From Agapetus fuscipes (lineage: Eukaryota > Arthropoda > Insecta > Trichoptera > Glossosomatidae): a DNA stretch of 64,000 nt. The notes under the pieces are model-generated. The model had not been told where the DNA came from. It was given only the letters and a program-made list of their open reading frames with translations, and made no database searches. Where the stretch lies: contig OX637344.1 of assembly GCA_951799405.1 (NCBI GenBank), positions 12,028,001-12,092,000 on the forward strand, in the 5' to 3' direction. The first letter of the stretch is position 1. Each line of letters opens with the position of its first letter. A program made the translations under genes and the position numbers. Below are positions 33,312 to 44,240 of the stretch, piece after piece.

Positions 33312-33481
33312 TAGGCCGGCAAAAGTTGCAGGGCTTATGTTCATATGAGGTTTGGGTATTAATTTGTAAGTAGGTACACATGAAGCATTTGTAAGCGTGA
33401 ACTTACACGCAACTGTTTGTGGGCATGCATTTAATATGAATTTAAAATGCTTGTATATCTTTGCAATGTAAATTATAGATG
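33312..33481 (+). mobile_element. RepC 3' half, directly behind a full copy
   Basis: ggccggcaaaagttgcaggg through gtatatctttgcaatgtaaa. A head-to-tail partial second copy. Confidence 0.88.
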
Positions 33482-33611
33482 TATATTGACGTGTCGGTAG
33501 ATTGTATACATAAAAGATTTACACTAAAAACATTGCTGAAAATAAGCGCCTGGTTCTTAGGCAAAAATTTTTTTCATTTATATTTAATGAAACTAAGCTG
33601 CGTGTATAGTG

Positions 33612-33716
33612 CAGCTTCTCACTGCATTGCCTCTGAAGGGATCGCATGTGACTTGTTGAACCTATTTATTTTTACAGGTTAGGCCTTACGCCAAGCAGTT
33701 TTAAGTGGGGGCTTGA
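33612..33716 (-). repeat. RepB fragment, 3' half
   Basis: ctgaagggatcgcatgtgac, aacctatttatttttacagg, ccttacgccaagcag. The tRNA-like head is missing. Confidence 0.75.
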
Positions 33717-34309
33717 AGCGGCGTCCTTAGTGAGACGATCGCATGACTTTTAATGCACGATCTTTTTGCACTTCTTTCGTGAATCACCCTTAAGCCCATC
33801 GCTAGTCCGTCACTAGTCCATCTCATCCGTGTTTCTACAGACAGCGGATTTGCTAAGCAATTTGTCAAAGTAAAAAAAAACTTTGAAATCACATGTCACA
33901 TCTTTTCAAATTTAAACTTATATATTTTTTTCGTCGTCTCCTCTGTGAGATCGTAAAATTCAAATGGCCAATCTTGATTATTTCCCAGCGAGATGACTCA
34001 TATATGTATAACTCATTTTTTTATGTGAAATTTTCTTACATATTTTTTTTTGTAAAAATACTCGGAAAACGTGTAACATCTCGAATCACGGGATTAGTCG
34101 AGTCGATAAAATCCCATCTCGACGGATTCGGGATCGAGAAGAGTGTTTCGATTGGTCCGTCGATCGTAAAATTTAATATTTAGGATTTTGAAATGTTTAA
34201 ATACATTTAATTGCAGTTTTGTAGTTAAAAAAATATTAACTTACTACCTTCTTGTCAACGTCAAATATTAAAATTTGATTAAGCACTAGATAAATGCGTT
34301 TTAATAGCT
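33717..34309. other. Intronic DNA, no feature seen
   Basis: No recognised repeat or exon. Confidence 0.4.
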
Positions 34310-34367
34310 GGTCCGCAGACTAGTGGTAACGCTTCGGACTCGTAAATAGAAGATTGTGGGTTCAAAC
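34310..34367 (+). repeat. RepA head fragment
   Basis: ctggtccgcagactagtggt, cgcttcggactcgtaaatag, tgtgggttcaaac: the tRNA-like head only. Confidence 0.75.
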
Positions 34368-34439
34368 AACAAACAAACTGTCTTTTAACTTGCTTGGTAT
34401 TTAGTGCTTTATATATAATGTACAAGTATATATTTTTTT

Positions 34440-34900
34440 GTGCACAACAGGTTACCCTAATTACAGTGCACCCTCACAGCTATCAATATGCTGGGAGGAA
34501 CTCTATTATTGCTAGATTTTTAAATCTTTATAAATTACACGCAAAAATGTCTATAGTAGACTTATTTAAAAGCTTTATACTCCAAGTCACAGGGTATTAT
34601 TGGCAGCCGCTCCAATGACTTGGAACGCTATTCCCGCCTCACTGAGGGAACTGGATATGGAGAGACCATTTAAAAGAGGTCTCAAGACTCACCTCTTCGT
34701 CCAATCATACGGACAAGCGCCTTTGTAGTGACACACTGTCATAAAAGGCGCTGTACAAAATTTGTTTTATCTAACTATTGTGCCACGACATCACTACGGC
34801 TTTTCGTTACATGAAATGAACCATGTCCTCGCCCTCGAGTGTAATCGTCTGGCACATGTAACCTGTAGCCCTTCAACAGGGTGGGACTGTCAAATAATTT
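34440..34900 (+). pseudogene. LINE retrotransposon C-terminal end and 3' UTR
   Basis: 34602-34725 reads AAAPMTWNAIPASLRELDM, then FKRGLKTHLFVQSYGQAPL and a stop, the typical C-terminus of CR1/L2-type LINE ORF2. A different open frame just upstream (34394-34618) includes HPHSYQYAGRNSIIARFLNL, also reminiscent of non-LTR elements but less sure; a frameshift may separate them. The tail (aaaggcgctgtacaaaat, then acctgtagcccttcaacagg at 34859) is like LINE 3' UTRs. 5' truncated. Confidence 0.75.
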
Positions 34901-35112
34901 CTAAAATCTAACCATATTCTTGTTGTATTTTGGTTATAATTTGGAAATTAAATTCTTTCGAAAAGCTTGGTAAGTGTTTCATGCAGACATTGTAGGTGCG
35001 CTATAATTTGATTGGCACGGAGGTGCAATATTTGAAGTTATGACGGGCGGTGAGAGTCACGGCTGGGCGCGGACTTTGAAGATATTCCTGGAGGTGCGCG
35101 CGCATAATCGGC
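34901..35112. other. Intronic DNA, no feature seen
   Basis: No repeat recognised. Confidence 0.4.
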
Positions 35113-35535
35113 TGATACTCTCATGCATCCAATCCCCATAATTCAGTCTGGACAATCTGCCGAGCATTGCCTGACCACGCTATTAGACCCTGCGTCCATA
35201 CCTTCCTCTCCATCCTTCCTCGGTCCACTCCTGAACGCAGGCCTCCTCTAATCTTCTCCATGCGTCTCGATCGGCAGCTGTGTTCAGCAGGGGCGTGCAT
35301 CCCATACAGGCACATGCGCCTTATGGGTAGGCAATATATGGTGAAAATTCATTTAAGCTTGATATAGACATTTAAAATTCAAAATTTAAGTTCGATTGGA
35401 GCCATCGTTAGCACTTCAGTCAATTTCAAATGAGTTATTTTAAAGGAATGGGAGAAAATATTTATTCTGAAATATATTTGCCCACACCCTATGCACGCGC
35501 CTGGTGTTCAGCCATCCTGCAGATTCTTGGTGTCA
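35113..35535 (-). pseudogene. LINE C-terminal remnant, interrupted by a hAT MITE
   Basis: On the minus strand the parts at 35209-35279 and 35504-35535 are in the same frame once the MITE is set aside. They carry the sequence ADRDAWRRLEEAC followed by WTEEGW, the kind of A-x-DR-x-x-WRR ending found in RTE-like LINEs. About 30 residues are recognisable. The further 3' part (35113-35200) is untranslated or decayed. Confidence 0.65.
35288..35503. mobile_element. hAT-type MITE, 216 bp, with 8-bp target duplication
   Basis: Left end caggggcgtgcat, right end atgcacgcgcctg (inverted, one mismatch in 13). Directly flanked by gtgttcag at 35280-35287 and 35504-35511. An 8-bp duplication and CAGG-type ends are hallmarks of the hAT superfamily. 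No transposase sequence. Confidence 0.92.
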
Positions 35536-35544
35536 AATAATAAT

Positions 35545-35617
35545 ATCGAGGGGAGGATCGAACCCTTGTTCTCGGCATGGAATGCAAGCATTCTACTAAC
35601 TGAGCTATCGACCGGAC
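35545..35617 (-). repeat. RepB tRNA-like head
   Basis: Minus strand: gtccggtcgatagctcagtt, then a B-box-like gggttcgatcc. Only the head is present. It could be mistaken for a tRNA gene, but the acceptor ends do not pair. Confidence 0.8.
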
Positions 35618-35636
35618 TTTCGATCGTACGTACGAT

Positions 35637-35908
35637 AATCTACAATGTAAGTTGTAAAAATATACTTACATTCAAAACTCAAATAGAATACATGCTCACA
35701 AATAGACGGTTTATAATATTATAGGTTCGCTTAGTTCGATAAGATCACAATTACCAATTCTGCATGGACAAAATAAAATCAAAACGTCAAGTGAACAAAA
35801 CCCCGCAACTTTTGCTGGCCTTCCCTGAAGCAAGAGTGACATTGGCAAAGTGAACCATTTTTTACGGCTTGGGTGGTCAGCCTTATACCTACCTATAAGT
35901 CATGGAAC
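35637..35908 (-). mobile_element. RepC SINE-like repeat, full length
   Basis: ataatctacaatgtaagttg at the tail end; cttccctgaagcaagagtga, attggcaaagtgaacca, cctataagtcatgg at the head end. Confidence 0.88.
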
Positions 35909-36279
35909 TTGTAACAAGGAAAGAAGGTCGCAAACAAACCAATAACCAAATATTTGTTTGTATTTTCCCCAGCAACCCGCCCGTGTGACGTCATAATGTA
36001 TGTTAAATCATGTGTGCACCATATCCTGTATGAATACGTGGTGCGTCTAATACGGCCAGGCCCTGTGAGTAGACTTATAACGACAGATGTACAATATAAT
36101 ATATGGGAGAGATGAGACTTGTTCACTTCCATTCATTTCTCTCTGGGAGTGTGTCGATGAGATGCAACGCTTTAATAAGTCTAGCTGGGGTGACCTCACA
36201 TTCCCTCCAAGCTGCTTATTCATCATAACAAGAAAAGTTAGATTAATTATTAATATTGTACAGAGCTTCCTCCTATTTA

Positions 36280-36700
36280 AGATCTCGATAACGCAAGGAA
36301 AAGAGATGGATGCATTGAAAGTAAGCAAGTGCAAGGGCGATAGATAACAGTGCGAGAAGCTTCCAGACAATTGACAAACCACTGTAGAGAAATTATTCTC
36401 GACGTTTCGCTGGTGTCCCTACAGCAGTCATACATATAATAACAATAATAAAATGTTGATTCCAACTTAGTCACGTGAAGGGTGCAATACATGACCAGCC
36501 AAATAAACAATACAGCAATAGAAAAGTACATGAAAGAAAAATACAATACATTCGAAAAGTTCTTCATGTTCATTTCAATTCTTAAAATGCAATAAGCGTT
36601 CACGATAGGTTTATTGTTTGCGTGCATACACAGTTCGTAGAAAGTAACAACAATGGAGCGACACACACTCGGGTCAAAAAATGTGTATTTATTTATAAAA
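36280..36700 (+). repeat. RepO copy 2, in two parts
   Basis: 36280-36345 (cgataacgcaaggaaaagag, gtaagcaagtgcaagggcg) and 36590-36700 (tttattgtttgcgtgcatac, gtcaaaaaatgtgtat) match adjacent parts of 6365-6545. About 240 bp of unrelated DNA lies between. Confidence 0.5.
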
Positions 36701-37061
36701 AAAATACATTCTCGCTCGCATAAAAATCGCCTCAAATTTGTTTTTCTCTCATTCAGACGGCGCATACAGCCCATTATCTCTCCTTGGCTTCCTGTAACAT
36801 TCACCTTCAGTTCCTCCTATCTTCAGTGGCTGACTTCCAACTTGTCTCCTGGAGAAGTTGCACTACATCCCCTCTCACTTCATCCTTCCACCTTAGGAAC
36901 CATTTAAACTTACATCAAAATATAGTTTTTTTCCACTTTTTCCTCAAACCATGGTCTCCCTTCCATCGTCCAGCAATAAGTCACTTTTCATGGCAGCGTC
37001 TCCACAAATATGGCTGACGCTTTTTTACTCGTCTCCTTTCCCTCTTGCACCTCTCTTGTAC

Positions 37062-37172
37062 CCCCAAGTAACGTTTAAGATATACAAAATAATTCGCTCA
37101 CTAGAGGCGCTGTTTCAGTTTACATTGATCTTACATGATTGAGTTTTTAACGTGTGAAGTTTTATACTTGGC
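37062..37172 (+). repeat. RepH foldback element
   Basis: cccaagtaacgtttaagata, cactagaggcgctgtttcag, tgaagttttatacttggcgc. Confidence 0.55.
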
Positions 37173-37419
37173 GCATAAACTTGGTGACTCGATGGTCTTC
37201 TGCATGACGAACAGAAATATCTCCAGATATCGTAAATGAGAGAGGTAGAGAAGAGAAGGGCGAAATGTTTCCCGAGCGAATAGTAATCACGGATGGAAAA
37301 GTTTATCACACTGGATGAAATGAAGCAAGTAGGACTAAAGCTTATTAATTTTTAACGATATTTTTTTGAAATGTCTTTTTACTTATTTATTGCCAAATGT
37401 ATTTTCATAATTTTTGTTC

Positions 37420-37625
37420 CTTGACTTGATAGGTTAGTATGAAAACGACCACTCAAACTGTACAAAATGGTTCACTTTTCACAAAAAGTCCCCCCGTGTT
37501 TCCGAAAAGTGTGGCACGAGTTGTGTGCCTGTACCTACAGCATATGAGAGCACGATCCGATACCTGTCTACTTGAGGGCGTGTATTGAATATAAATCTTA
37601 AATATACTGCTTGATATTGTAATTT
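37420..37625 (+). mobile_element. RepC SINE-like repeat, diverged
   Basis: ccttgacttgataggttagt, aaaatggttcacttttc, and tattgaatataaatctta near the end. The tail array is absent. Confidence 0.8.
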
Positions 37626-37714
37626 CGGGTTTTGACCATATTGCATAGTCCACACTCCACAGTCGTAACCTTAAAGAGATCAAGCGTCTGAATTCGGCCG
37701 TGAAAGCCTAAAAA

Positions 37715-37970
37715 TCGATACCTCACAGGTAAAATGAGTAAGTAAAATATTAAGCTAACATGGGTGTCTCAGATATACGCACCTTTTTCCCTATTTTCTA
37801 CGAAAGAAATCACTAACAAAATGTGGAAATTCTGTAGTTTAGAAGTTTGTCATTAATAGTTCCTTATAATTATTTTACTAACTGTGAGATATTACACACA
37901 ATAAAATGTTTTATTTACTATTTCTAAAATCAGTGAATCAGCACTTCAGTTTTAATATTTCTTAAATGTA
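37715..37970 (+). mobile_element. RepI MITE-like element, diverged
   Basis: tcgatacctcacaggtaaaa at the left; gtgaatcagcacttcagttt at the right; interior cctattttctacgaaagaaa. Confidence 0.8.
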
Positions 37971-38272
37971 TTCTTCATTATTTTTCAGAAAACTTTATAT
38001 TTTAAAAAAATAAGATGGTCGTGTTTGCCTCAGTCTCCCCCGAGTATCGCGGGGTATTGGCTGAACCCTCGTATTTATTCCTAGAGTGATTTACACAAAC
38101 GGCTCCCGAACATTCTTGTATTCGAATAAAAGAAAATTTACGATGATTATCAGATACCTATTTCCGTTTCGTGTTTTGACACATTTGATGACAGACTCGC
38201 GCCTTCAAAAGAGAGGGAAAAAGAAACATGCATTCCCAGCATTCTCCCAGCTTTAAAATTCAGATTTTAAGA

Positions 38273-38335
38273 TTCCGTGCGGTGGCTCAGTTGGTAGAGG
38301 TTCTGATTTAATATTTCGGCTTGAGTTTGAACCCA
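38273..38335 (+). repeat. tRNA-like SINE head, degenerate
   Basis: gtggctcagttggtagaggt (A-box-like), then gagtttgaaccc (B-box-like). No tRNA fold can be drawn confidently. Related to the RepB head or another tRNA-derived SINE. Confidence 0.55.
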
Positions 38336-38536
38336 AATGTTTCTATTTTAAATGTTCTTTCAACCTGGTTTGTAGAACCTGTAAAGTAAAACCTTTTTTT
38401 CCTCCTTTATAATATAGTATTGTTTGTGAATCTGGACTCCTTACTGTGAAAATAAATAAATTCAATATGCGATATACAAAGGCAAAATTACCTATTGGAG
38501 CAATATTTATATCCGTTTCAACATACGTTGGTTGGA

Positions 38537-38645
38537 GCGCTGCAGGCAGCACAGTCAAGAGAGAACTGGAGAAGAGTGGTTGCTTCCAAAAGGGTTACAA
38601 CCCTCAGCTATGAGGAACAAGATTTAGAAGAATAAGAAGATTCAA
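38537..38645 (+). pseudogene. LINE C-terminal remnant (plus orientation)
   Basis: Reads ALQAAQSRENWRRVVASK, then RVTTLSYEEQDLEE and a stop at 38633-38635. This is an A-x-x-R-x-x-WR-x-VV ending typical of RTE-like LINE ORF2. The nucleotide sequence matches the reverse complement at about 39060-39140 (gagagaattggagaacagtg), so both derive from one LINE family. Confidence 0.75.
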
Positions 38646-39054
38646 TTGACGTAAAGGAATACACAAATTTGAGCACAAATCATTGAACACTGTTTGATTT
38701 TTTATGTTTAGATGAAGCTGTCCAAAAGTTATGCCTACATTAGCAAGTTTGACCCAATGTTGTCGTAAACATATTTTCGTTTACATTTTTGTCCTTTTTC
38801 CATCGATGCTTCCGCTGCGAGATCTCTTTTAGTTTTTATTGGTCAGTCCCATGTAGTATTCCTGCTTTTCGGAGAAATCATCAAGACGTGCGTCTTTTTG
38901 CTTTGTCATTAGTTGAGCTTTTTTTTCTTCTTTTTATGTTTGCATCTTGATGCGCTTCAGAGAAAATTGCCAAATGATCTTCATCCAAAAAAACTAACAA
39001 TAATTACAGTGAAATGTTTTGAGGCAATGCAGAAGAAAAAATAATAATCGACTA

Positions 39055-39412
39055 GTTCAGACGTCTTCTTCTTTTTCTTATTCCTTTTTTCTGAAGGTAA
39101 AACCCTTGTGGAAGCAATCACTGTTCTCCAATTCTCTCTTCACTCTCTCTCACTCCAACTACCCAGGTGACTGCTGCTGTCTTCACTTGATTAGGGTCTT
39201 CCTCTTCCTCTCTTTCCATCCAGTCTACCATTCACAACAAGTCTTTCACAGCTATCCTCATTGCCAGAGACAACGAGTCTGTAGGACTGAAGAATACGTT
39301 GTGTACAGACACTGGCCAGAATCAAGCCATCCAAGTGTAGCTTCCGAAAAATGGATTCGTTGGTAGGTCTAGCTTTCCATGAGATTTGAAGCATGCGCCT
39401 CCAACACCACAT
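39055..39412 (-). pseudogene. LINE C-terminal remnant (minus orientation)
   Basis: From 39412 the minus strand reads MWCWRRMLQISWKARPTNES and, after about 35 residues, ERLVVNGRLDGKRGRGRP before an in-frame stop. MWCWRRML-x-I-x-W-x-x-x-x-TN and the GKR-x-x-GR-x-P box are well-known features of RTE-like and related LINE proteins. After the stop another frame continues into the ending seen at 38537. The copy is 5' truncated and frameshifted. Confidence 0.88.
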
Positions 39413-39938
39413 TTCAACAGTATCAATTTTTTCTCCTTTCTGTTGCTTTTATGGTCCATTTTTTTTTGTTATTCTTAAAGTGTTTAGCGTTCACAATAAA
39501 TAAAGGATATCTAAGCCGATTTTATATCAAACACTTTTTCTATCACAATTTTAACATCTGCGTATCTTTTAAAAAAATCTACAATGCACGGACACGGGAT
39601 TCGTCGCGCACTCTCACTAAATAGGGGTCATTTTTATAAATATTCAATACATTTTAATTCAACCCCTGACAATAAAGAATCGGATCAGGTCAAACCGGTT
39701 TTGAAAAATCAAAAAAGGTTTCGGCCATCGGTCTTCGATGTGTATTCTGAATAATAAAATTTATTTTTAAATTTGAATAATAAAAGTTTGGATACGAAGG
39801 ATAAATTCTAACAGTGAAAAAAGAATATCTTTAACTGATCCATAAAAGTCCAATAACTGTAAAAAAAACCTTGTTGGTTAATGATCATCATCATGATTGG
39901 CTCTTGAGGTATCAGAGGGCTCTTGAGGTGTCTAAAAT

Positions 39939-40189
39939 CTAAATCTAAGCTGCAAAGATACGAGTATGTATCATTTGTGATTCATATTAAATGCATTCCC
40001 ACAAGCAGACACGCATAATTTCGCGCTCACACATGCCGCATGTGGACCTACAATATAAAAAGCCAATCTCAAATGAATAAGCCCTGCAACTCTTGCCGAC
40101 ATTCCCTGAAACAGGGGTGACATTGGCAAAGTGAACCATTTTTTACAGTATGGGTGGTCAACCTCATATCAACCTATCAGTCAAGGAAT
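39939..40189 (-). mobile_element. RepC SINE-like repeat, full length
   Basis: Reverse copy: aaatctaagctgcaaagata, catgccgcatgtggaccta, ttccctgaaacaggggtgac, cctatcagtcaagg. Just before it (39893-39933) lie two short scraps of the RepA tail (agagggctcttgaggtgt). Confidence 0.92.
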
Positions 40190-40283
40190 ACAAGCAATTA
40201 AATACATTCAAATATATAAAGCAAATAAACAATTAAAGAGTTAAAAATTAAAACCTGCAAAATATATATAAAGAAAAAAAAAA

Positions 40284-40340
40284 GTTTACCATTTTTTACA
40301 GTATGAATAGTTAGATTAATCAACCTAAAAGTCAAGGAAT
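40284..40340 (-). repeat. RepC head fragment
   Basis: accattttttacagtatgaa, cctaaaagtcaaggaatt: only the head block, 95 bp behind a full copy. Confidence 0.75.
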
Positions 40341-40784
40341 TTTAACACGAGAAGAATTGTTTTCTGTTACGTGAAATGGAATTGATACGTAAAATATATT
40401 TTTGGTTTGTTTTCTCTGTACAGACACTGTGAAAAAGTCTACATGTAATTTTTTTGAATGGCCGCCACGACTGATATCTCGATTTACGATTGGATTTATT
40501 AATTTTCGTCCATTGAATCTTTTGTGTCGATTTTTTTAGTTCAATAAGGGAGACGCAGCTGTCCAGTGACGTCACACCCCGCGTCGGACAATGCGACTAA
40601 AAAACGACATTCATCATCGATTTTTTTGACACTCTACAACTATGACCGGACTCGTGGATGTACCTATGTGAATGGTTGATTAAAAAAAAGGGCATTAAAG
40701 ACCCTATTGGTCAAATACAACTAAGAAAAACGGAAAATAATATTTTACGAGATGGTACATAATATAAGTACATATAATATCTAA
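40341..40784. other. Intronic DNA, no feature seen
   Basis: No recognised repeat or exon. Confidence 0.4.
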
Positions 40785-40925
40785 TAATAATATTAGGATG
40801 ATTAATTTGGTGGGTGGAATCACACCTCAAGAGGTCTCTGGAAACTTGGTCGTTGCTATAGATAGCGCCAATTCTTGAAAATGTGAATGGTATATTTTTT
40901 TGTGATTCGCCAGAATTCGAACCCC
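40785..40925 (-). repeat. RepA copy with large internal deletion
   Basis: Tail first (attaggatgattaatttgg, tcacacctcaagaggtctct), then cttggtcgttgctatag and ttgtgattcgccagaattcg. The central body is missing. Confidence 0.75.
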
Positions 40926-40939
40926 GTAGAACAACTTCT

Positions 40940-41042
40940 ACATACGTTGTATAGGAACGGTTGCGTGTGGCAAATGGAACCTATTTATTTTCACAAGGTA
41001 AGGGGGTCACCTTACGCCAACCACTTAACTTGAACTCTCACC
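40940..41042 (-). repeat. RepB fragment, 3' half
   Basis: cgtgtggcaaatggaaccta, ttacgccaaccacttaactt. Confidence 0.7.
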
Positions 41043-41047
41043 TGCAC

Positions 41048-41152
41048 CCAAGTATAAAGCTTTCCTTTTAAACTGTACAAAAAACCAAAACCAAAAAATG
41101 TATTGAAACTAAAACCCTTTAGTTTTCATACATTTTTTGGAAAAACTATATG
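41048..41152 (+). repeat. RepH foldback element
   Basis: ccaaaaaatgtattgaaact and aaaaccc pair with tttagttttcatacattttt and tgg. Confidence 0.6.
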
Positions 41153-41799
41153 AATGTTGTTTTTTTGTGTACAACAAAGAGAGAATTCCACTTGTCACAT
41201 TAGCAACTGGGAGGAAGTGTATAACGGCGCATCAGAGTGCAGTTTGCTGTACGACAATGCGTTTCCAGGTTGGCGGGCTTGTTTCATCGTAAACAATGAC
41301 TAGTGACGTCACAACATCCTTTCGCAATGCCCATGCACGTACATGCGTTAGGCCAGTGACGCAATCTCAGCACATGCAAATAGTCGTTGCCGTACAATGA
41401 TTTTAAATCTGATTCTTACTGGAAATAGAGCTATTCACAAAACATTTTATCCCTAGCTGATCTACGGTTCATCAATTTATTGTATAGAAAATTCACTGTA
41501 GGCTGCGGATGAGCCATGGCGTTGCCGTTTGAGAGTAACAACGTAAGTGTAGGTATATCGTTGCGTAACTAAATTAAAAATAATATGTATGAAAACTACT
41601 GCACTCGCAAGGAGTGCTGTTGTATCTCATAGTTTTTTTTTTTTTTTTACGGAGTTGTTTTAGTTTTAGGGGAGGTGACGCAATGTTTTACTGTGGTTCT
41701 CATCTGAAATTACTTTTATCCTTCTTTTCGTATGGATTTTTTTATGATTTGACTGCATATATTAATTATTAATTGATTATTATAATATGTAAATTACGT
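41153..41799. other. Intronic DNA, no feature seen
   Basis: Nothing recognised, apart from a run of about 17 T at 41633-41649. Confidence 0.4.
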
Positions 41800-42032
41800 T
41801 CCTCAATTTTAGGTTAGTATGCGGCTGACCCATGCTGTAGAAAATAGTTCACTTTGCCAGTGTCACCCCTGTTTCAGGGAAGGTCGGCAAGAGTTACAGG
41901 GTGTATGTTCATTTGAAATTTGGGTTTTTATGTCGTAGGTTCGCATGCGGCATGTGCAAGCGCGAACTTATAAGTAATATGAATCCCTGAGGTTACATAT
42001 CTCTGCAACTTAGATTAGATTAGATTAGATTT
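41800..42032 (+). mobile_element. RepC SINE-like repeat with tail array
   Basis: ttttaggttagtatgcggct start; 3' end tgcaacttagattagattag followed by more agatt units. An internal deletion removes the tgcttgtggg block. Confidence 0.9.
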
Positions 42033-42814
42033 AATTAAAGCTTACATTTTTTTTCGTAAACGCATCTTCTTTTGGCATTCATATTTTTCGTCATTTCTTC
42101 CTATCCAAAGCAATCATTTTAAACTCCTCGTATGAGGAACGGTACATATCTACCAATATATCCTGTAGGAACTCTCAGCGTGGTTGTTTTCGGGTCTTTG
42201 TCTTCTCGATAATCCTCTCAATTATTGTTTCTAGAACCAAAAAAAGAGTTCCTCATTATAATCTTTATTTTTGTTGTTTTGTATTTGCAAAGCAGATAGA
42301 AATCTCTTGTTTTACAAGTGTAAAAATAAATTTAAAAAAACATTATTTCAAACACTTCTATAAAAGAAGTAGGAAGTAAAAAAAAAACCCTTTGTCCATC
42401 GCAGTGCTTTCTATTTGAATATCGGAAGGGTTTTTTGCGCCTCCTATCGTCTATTGCAAATACTTACAAATGCGGGCCTAGTTACAAGCGATCATTTGAA
42501 AAAAATGTATGTCACTTTTGAATGAGGACCCCCTCAATATTATGCACGCTTGGAATTCTTTAGTTTTTGTGTAAAATATGAAAAATGCTCTTTGCCGTTG
42601 ATGCCTAAACTGAAATATATAGTAAAATACAGGTTGCCAATACGAAATCCTGACCGAAAGCGAGGTATCCAAATAGTGGCTATGATAGAAGAACCGTTTA
42701 TGAAAGCGATCATATGCTAGAACAAAAACAAAACTTAACCCTCAAAATATAAGTTATTACTTCACCATTTTTAATAGCAAATCTTAATTTTTTTCTGCCT
42801 CATTTATTTGTTTT
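42033..42814. other. AT-rich intronic DNA, no feature seen
   Basis: No recognised repeat or exon. Confidence 0.4.
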
Positions 42815-42870
42815 ACACATAATAAGAGTGCGCAGTTTTCGTCTTTTTTACACCTCGAGAACCTTCGAAA
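42815..42870 (-). repeat. LINE 3'-tail fragment
   Basis: taataagagtgcgcagtttt, then tacacctcgagaacctt, resembles the reversed tail at 24130-24200. Confidence 0.5.
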
Positions 42871-43039
42871 TACACCCACAAACTTGGAGGGGGTAATTAA
42901 AATTCTTCTTTGCCTTTTTGTGCCTCTATGGATTGCTCGCCACTTTTAAGCAGTTGCCTCCAAAGTCCAAGGGGCTTTATACAATCACTCAAATGCGGTA
43001 GTACTTTTTAACATATTTCAGCATATGAATGATGTGAAG

Positions 43040-43459
43040 GTGTGGGCATATTCATTCAAAAATGTCATTCACGAGGGATGATGCGCTTTTAGTGCATCCG
43101 AATCGTAGTCGGGCGGGGTGGTTCCATCCCCTTTTTAAATGCAGACGTCTCCACGAGCCATCAGCCTGCGGCCCAAAGCCTGTGACACTCCAATCTGTAA
43201 CTCCTACCAAGGATTTGACTCTCAACACATACCACAAATACCTAATGGCATTTAAAACCGCAGTACATACATGGGCGTGTATTGTTTTTTTTCTAAGAGT
43301 AAGAGACATCCACACACAACGCATATTACCCGGATTGTCAATGGACTATCGGAAAAACTGTGTGAAAGCTTTCATACATTTATATACATCAGTGACTTCC
43401 CATCCGGCGCTAATCCGGACAAACCGGACAGAATACGTCTAGTGTGAAAAGGCTCTAAA
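43040..43459. other. GC-elevated stretch of unknown nature
   Basis: Unique DNA with overlapping frames of 126 codons (+) and 90 codons (-). Neither resembles a family I know. The right end (aatccggacaaaccggacag, then tagtgtgaaaaggctct) looks like the terminus of a DNA element, but I could not find its partner. Confidence 0.3.
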
Positions 43460-43533
43460 GCTCTTTTGTAACGCAACCGCAAGCAAGCTACACATATAAG
43501 GTTATTTCTTGCCGAGTTATTCCCGAAGGGTTC
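43460..43533 (-). repeat. RepB 3'-end fragment
   Basis: tgtaacgcaaccgcaagcaa, ttcttgccgagttattcccg. Confidence 0.65.
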
Positions 43534-43649
43534 AATTTAAAAAATTGGGTAAGAATACATATCTAGATAATTATGTGAATAGAATTTCGAAAAATGGAAA
43601 AATGTTTAAAAGATTAGATTTTTGTCCAAAAAAATAGCCGTGTATTTTT

Positions 43650-43772
43650 AATGCAGCTTACACGAAGCCCTGATCAAAATCCAAACCTCAAATGAACATC
43701 AGCTCTGCAACTCTTGCCGCCTTTCCCTTACACAGAGGTGACACTGACAAAAGTGAACCAATTTCTGCAGTG
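43650..43772 (-). repeat. RepC fragment
   Basis: aaacctcaaatgaacatcag, gcaactcttgccgcctttcc, gacaaaagtgaacca. Confidence 0.8.
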
Positions 43773-44139
43773 TTGAATAATAACTTTTCCCAATTTACCT
43801 TTGTGTACAAAGCATTTTTTTTTTCGATCGTATTATTGCTAAAAAATCTTTATTTTTGCAAAACAATCAATCATCTATCTCAATTCATTAATATGTTTTA
43901 ACTTTGATAAAAAATCACATTAATATCAAAGGACCAGGAAAACATTTCGAAAGGTCATGGCTGAATTTTATCTGAATGTCGGCACTAGAGGTCAGGGGTC
44001 AACGTTGACATAACTGTTATTATTCAATCGATATCAAAATATCGCTTTTTTTTTCAAAAATTAATAACGTAGATTTGTTACACAATAATTTTGACAGCAA
44101 CTGTCAAAGTTGACACTTTAGATGACGCCACAAATTTAG

Positions 44140-44240
44140 GATTGGTTTGCGCAAGGCCAGCTCCATTACCTGTGAAAGTGCAAGTGTGGCATGAAGATGC
44201 ACAATATGCGCAGCTAAGTTGCGTTGCGTTTTCGATATTA
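44140..44240 (+). repeat. RepB 3'-end fragment
   Basis: aggccagctccattacctgt, gcgcagctaagttgcgttgc: the end of RepB in plus orientation. Confidence 0.55.

Noticed and set aside
35545..35617. tRNA gene on the minus strand
   Set aside because: Matches the RepB head, with no convincing acceptor stem.
36277..36804. 175-codon minus-strand gene, the longest frame in the window
   Set aside because: Composition looks like chance in A/T-rich DNA, no domain is recognisable, and it overlaps RepO.
43062..43442. 126-codon plus-strand gene
   Set aside because: No family resemblance, an equally good frame on the other strand, and no splice or promoter context.
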